Shown: positions 62,385 to 64,000 of the stretch, piece after piece
Numbering within the stretch: position 1 is the first letter of the stretch
How the letters are laid out: every line of letters begins with the position of its first letter
Assembly (NCBI GenBank): GCA_900540365.1
Contig: UQFN01000006.1
Location: forward strand, 39,009-103,008
From: an uncultured Mollicutes bacterium
GTDB taxonomy: Bacteria > Bacillota_I > Bacilli_A > RFN20 > CAG-826
Direction of reading: 5' to 3'
DNA length: 64,000 nt
Notes under the pieces: model-generated
Told to the model about the DNA's origin: nothing
The model's database searches: none
What the model saw: the letters and a program-made list of their open reading frames with translations, nothing else
Made by a program: the position numbers and the translations under genes

Positions 62385-62420
62385 TAAAATATAGAATATT
62401 TTATTTATATAATGTATAAT
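62383..62420 (+). promoter_or_regulatory. AT palindrome and -10 boxes ahead of greA
   Basis: Arms 62383-62392 and 62396-62405, 3-nt spacer, then TATAAT at 62408-62413 and again at 62415-62420. ATG of greA is at 62443 with GCGAGGAAA. No clear -35. Confidence 0.4.
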
Positions 62421-62442
62421 TTATAAACGCGAGGAAAAGACT

Positions 62443-62934
62443 ATGCCAGGTACAAACGAATTTTTATTAACAAACGAAGGTAAAGAACAATACGAAAAAG
62501 AATATAGAAGATTACTTGATGTCGAAAGACCTGAAGTAATTGAACAACTTCAAGCTGCTAGAGCTATGGGTGACCTTTCAGAAAATGCTGATTATGATGC
62601 TGCTAGAAATAGACAAGCTCAAATTGAAGCTCGTATTAGCGAAATTGAATATATTTTAAATAATTATCGCTTAGTTGAATCAAGTGAATCAAAAAGAAAA
62701 GGTAAAACAATTAATATTTCTAATGTTGTTACTTATAAAGAAGTTGAAAGTGGAGAAACTTATACAGTAAAGGTTGTTTCTTCTGTTGAATCTGATCCAG
62801 TTACTGATGTTAATAATATTAAAGTTAGTAATGAATGCGCTTTAGGAAAAGCATTAATTGGAAGAAAGATTGGTGATATCGTTAGAGTTAACGGAATTAA
62901 ACCTTACGATATTGAAATTGTTGAATTTAAATAA
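62443..62934 (+). CDS. greA: Transcription elongation factor GreA
   Basis: 163 aa. Rescues backtracked RNA polymerase by stimulating transcript cleavage. The N-terminal coiled coil carries the tip acidic residues in MGDLSENADYDAARN (Asp and Glu at about residues 44-48); the C-terminal FKBP-like domain ends GDIVRVNGIKPYDIEIVEF. Own promoter, own terminator. Confidence 0.96.
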   Translation: MPGTNEFLLTNEGKEQYEKEYRRLLDVERPEVIEQLQAARAMGDLSENADYDAARNRQAQIEARISEIEYILNNYRLVESSESKRKGKTINISNVVTYKEVESGETYTVKVVSSVESDPVTDVNNIKVSNECALGKALIGRKIGDIVRVNGIKPYDIEIVEFK

Positions 62935-62943
62935 TTAAAGAAT

Positions 62944-62974
62944 AAAGTGGTACAAATTTGTACCACTTTTTATT
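62944..62974 (+). terminator. Intrinsic terminator of greA
   Basis: AAAGTGGTAC (62944-62953) pairs with GTACCACTTT (62960-62969) around AAATTT, then T-rich. Starts 10 bases after the stop. Confidence 0.9.
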
Positions 62975-63025
62975 AATAAGCATATTCATTTATTTATTAA
63001 ATAATTTTGGTAAAATTTAGATAAT

Positions 63026-63940
63026 ATGGAAGTAAAAGATTTAATTATTATTGGTGCTGGTCCAAGTGGAGTTAGTGCCGCAATTTATGCTAAAAGAGCA
63101 AACTTAGATTTTATTATTTTTGAAAAGTTTGCCATTGGTGGACAAGTTATCAATGCTTTTGAGATTGAAAATTATCCTGGTTTTAATAAGATTTTTGGTA
63201 GCGATTTAGCTATCAATTTTATGAATAATTTAACTGCTTTAAATGTTGAAGTTAAATATGAAGAAGTAGTTTCACTTGAAAAAAATGAAGATATTTTTAT
63301 TTTAAGAACTTCATTAGATAATGTTTATTATGCTAAAAACGTTATTTTAGCTCTTGGAAGTAATCCTCGAAAACTTAATTTGCCAAATGAAGATCAATTT
63401 ACTGGAAGAGGAATTACTTATTGCGCAATGTGTGATGGAAATTTTTATAAAGATAAAGAAATTTTAGTTTATGGAGGAGGGAATAGTGCTATTAGTGAAG
63501 CTCTTTTCTTAACTAACATTGTTAAAAAATTAACTATTGTATCAAGATCAAATTTACGTGCTGATAAATCTTTAGTTAAAGAACTTTCTTCAAAACAAAA
63601 TGTAGATATTTTAGAAAATAAGTTAGTTGATAGTTTAATTATTGATAATAACGAAATTAAAGGTGTTAAGTTAAAAGATAAATTTAATAACGAAATAACT
63701 TCATTAAATATAGAAGGCATTTTTGTTTATATTGGTGCAATTCCTTCAACAAGTTTTCTTACAAATTTAGGTATTTTAAATAAGGAAGGTTATATTGAAG
63801 TAAATAATCATTTTGAAACTAAGATTAATAATCTTTATGCAATAGGAGATGTTATTAATAAAGATTTAAGACAAATTGTCACAGCTACTAATGATGGAGC
63901 ATTTGCTATTCATTACCTACTTGAAAAATTTAAAAAATAG
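63026..63940 (+). CDS. trxB: Thioredoxin reductase
   Basis: 304 aa flavoprotein that reduces thioredoxin with NADPH. FAD loop IIGAGPSGVSAAIYAKRA at residues 8-25, redox motif TYCAMCDGNF with the CxxC near 132-135, NADP loop VYGGGNSAISEALFLT, and the C-terminal FAD segment NLYAIGDVINKDLRQIVTA. No Shine-Dalgarno; TAAAAT (63011-63016) lies 9 nt before ATG. In B. subtilis trxB is near uvrA-lgt-ppaX; here they are at opposite window ends. Confidence 0.95.
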   Translation: MEVKDLIIIGAGPSGVSAAIYAKRANLDFIIFEKFAIGGQVINAFEIENYPGFNKIFGSDLAINFMNNLTALNVEVKYEEVVSLEKNEDIFILRTSLDNVYYAKNVILALGSNPRKLNLPNEDQFTGRGITYCAMCDGNFYKDKEILVYGGGNSAISEALFLTNIVKKLTIVSRSNLRADKSLVKELSSKQNVDILENKLVDSLIIDNNEIKGVKLKDKFNNEITSLNIEGIFVYIGAIPSTSFLTNLGILNKEGYIEVNNHFETKINNLYAIGDVINKDLRQIVTATNDGAFAIHYLLEKFKK

Positions 63941-63957
63941 TTAAGTTTAGCGTGAAA

Positions 63958-63983
63958 CCCAAAATTTATACCTAGATTTTGGG
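63958..63983 (+). promoter_or_regulatory. Hairpin that covers part of the next gene's ribosome site
   Basis: CCCAAAAT (63958-63965) pairs perfectly with ATTTTGGG (63976-63983); the GGG of the GGGAGG ribosome site (63981-63986) is inside the stem. The loop contains ACCT, able to pair with AGG. It could switch translation or be a trxB terminator without a T-run. Confidence 0.4.
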
Positions 63984-63996
63984 AGGAAATAAATTA

Positions 63997-64000
63997 ATGA
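63997..64000 (+). CDS. Start of the next gene (cut by the window edge)
   Basis: ATG at 63997-63999, preceded by GGGAGG at the right distance (63981-63986). Only one codon is inside the window, so the product cannot be named. Confidence 0.45.

Noticed and set aside
1..64000. Mycoplasma-type code with TGA as Trp
   Set aside because: TGA ends uvrA, pepV and ruvX at the expected lengths, and Trp residues are TGG.

Overview
The window is chromosomal DNA from a low-GC bacterium of the Bacilli branch, most likely an uncultivated, Acholeplasma/Erysipelotrichia/RF39-like lineage. The DNA is strongly AT-rich. Three Firmicutes-type T-box leaders precede leuS, thrS and alaS, and the replication genes are of the Bacillus type (DnaB/DnaI loader pair, DnaE). 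The order thrS, pyk, pfkA, dnaB, dnaI, mutM-coaE, polA, dnaE, nrnA, ackA is a rearranged form of a Bacillus subtilis neighbourhood. TGA ends several genes and Trp is TGG, so the standard bacterial code applies and this is not a Mycoplasma code-4 genome. I see no transposase, integrase, phage gene, CRISPR array, rRNA or tRNA gene.

Layout: 1-4.7 kb, end of uvrA, a long lgt, a PpaX-like HAD phosphatase and an FAD-dependent oxidoreductase. 5.3-14.4 kb, a tight same-strand block coding a JetABC (MukBEF/MksBEF-like) condensin followed by the glycogen genes glgC-glgD-glgA. 14.5-19.2 kb, T-box, leuS and tex. 19.3-20.7 kb, coaX with an ECF S component, probably pantothenate uptake and phosphorylation. 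20.7-25.5 kb, pepV, trmB, an M42 peptidase, ytpR and a nicotinate phosphoribosyltransferase. 25.6-30.6 kb, an old-yellow-enzyme reductase with both aconitase X subunits and a LacI-type regulator. 30.6-33.4 kb, apt, tyrS, xth. 33.4-39.8 kb, mostly minus strand: rpsD with its leader, a plus-strand alpha/beta hydrolase, T-box-thrS, pyk, pfkA. 39.9-42 kb, dnaB-dnaI. 42-53.2 kb, minus strand: mutM-coaE fusion, polA, dnaE, nrnA, ackA, a membrane protein and a GH13 enzyme. 53.3-58.9 kb, a MalQ homologue lacking its catalytic Asp, then a giant surface lipoprotein whose signal peptide contains a stop codon. 59-64 kb, T-box-alaS, ruvX, yrzB, greA, trxB and the start of one more gene.

Together the genes describe a sugar-fermenting, glycogen-storing cell (PFK, PYK, acetate kinase, GlgCDA, GH13) that salvages vitamins and bases (pantothenate, nicotinate, adenine). 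The most interesting signals are: (1) JetABC without the JetD nuclease, joined to glycogen genes; (2) an aconitase X/ene-reductase cluster and LacI regulator whose promoters share GAAAATA half-sites; (3) a short dispersed motif, RAGTTTTGCAAGGYTTTTT, found both after stop codons and inside genes; (4) many first genes with no Shine-Dalgarno and a -10 box 6-9 nt before ATG, which suggests leaderless mRNAs; (5) a nucleophile-less MalQ; (6) a MutM-CoaE fusion; (7) the amber codon in the lipoprotein signal peptide.
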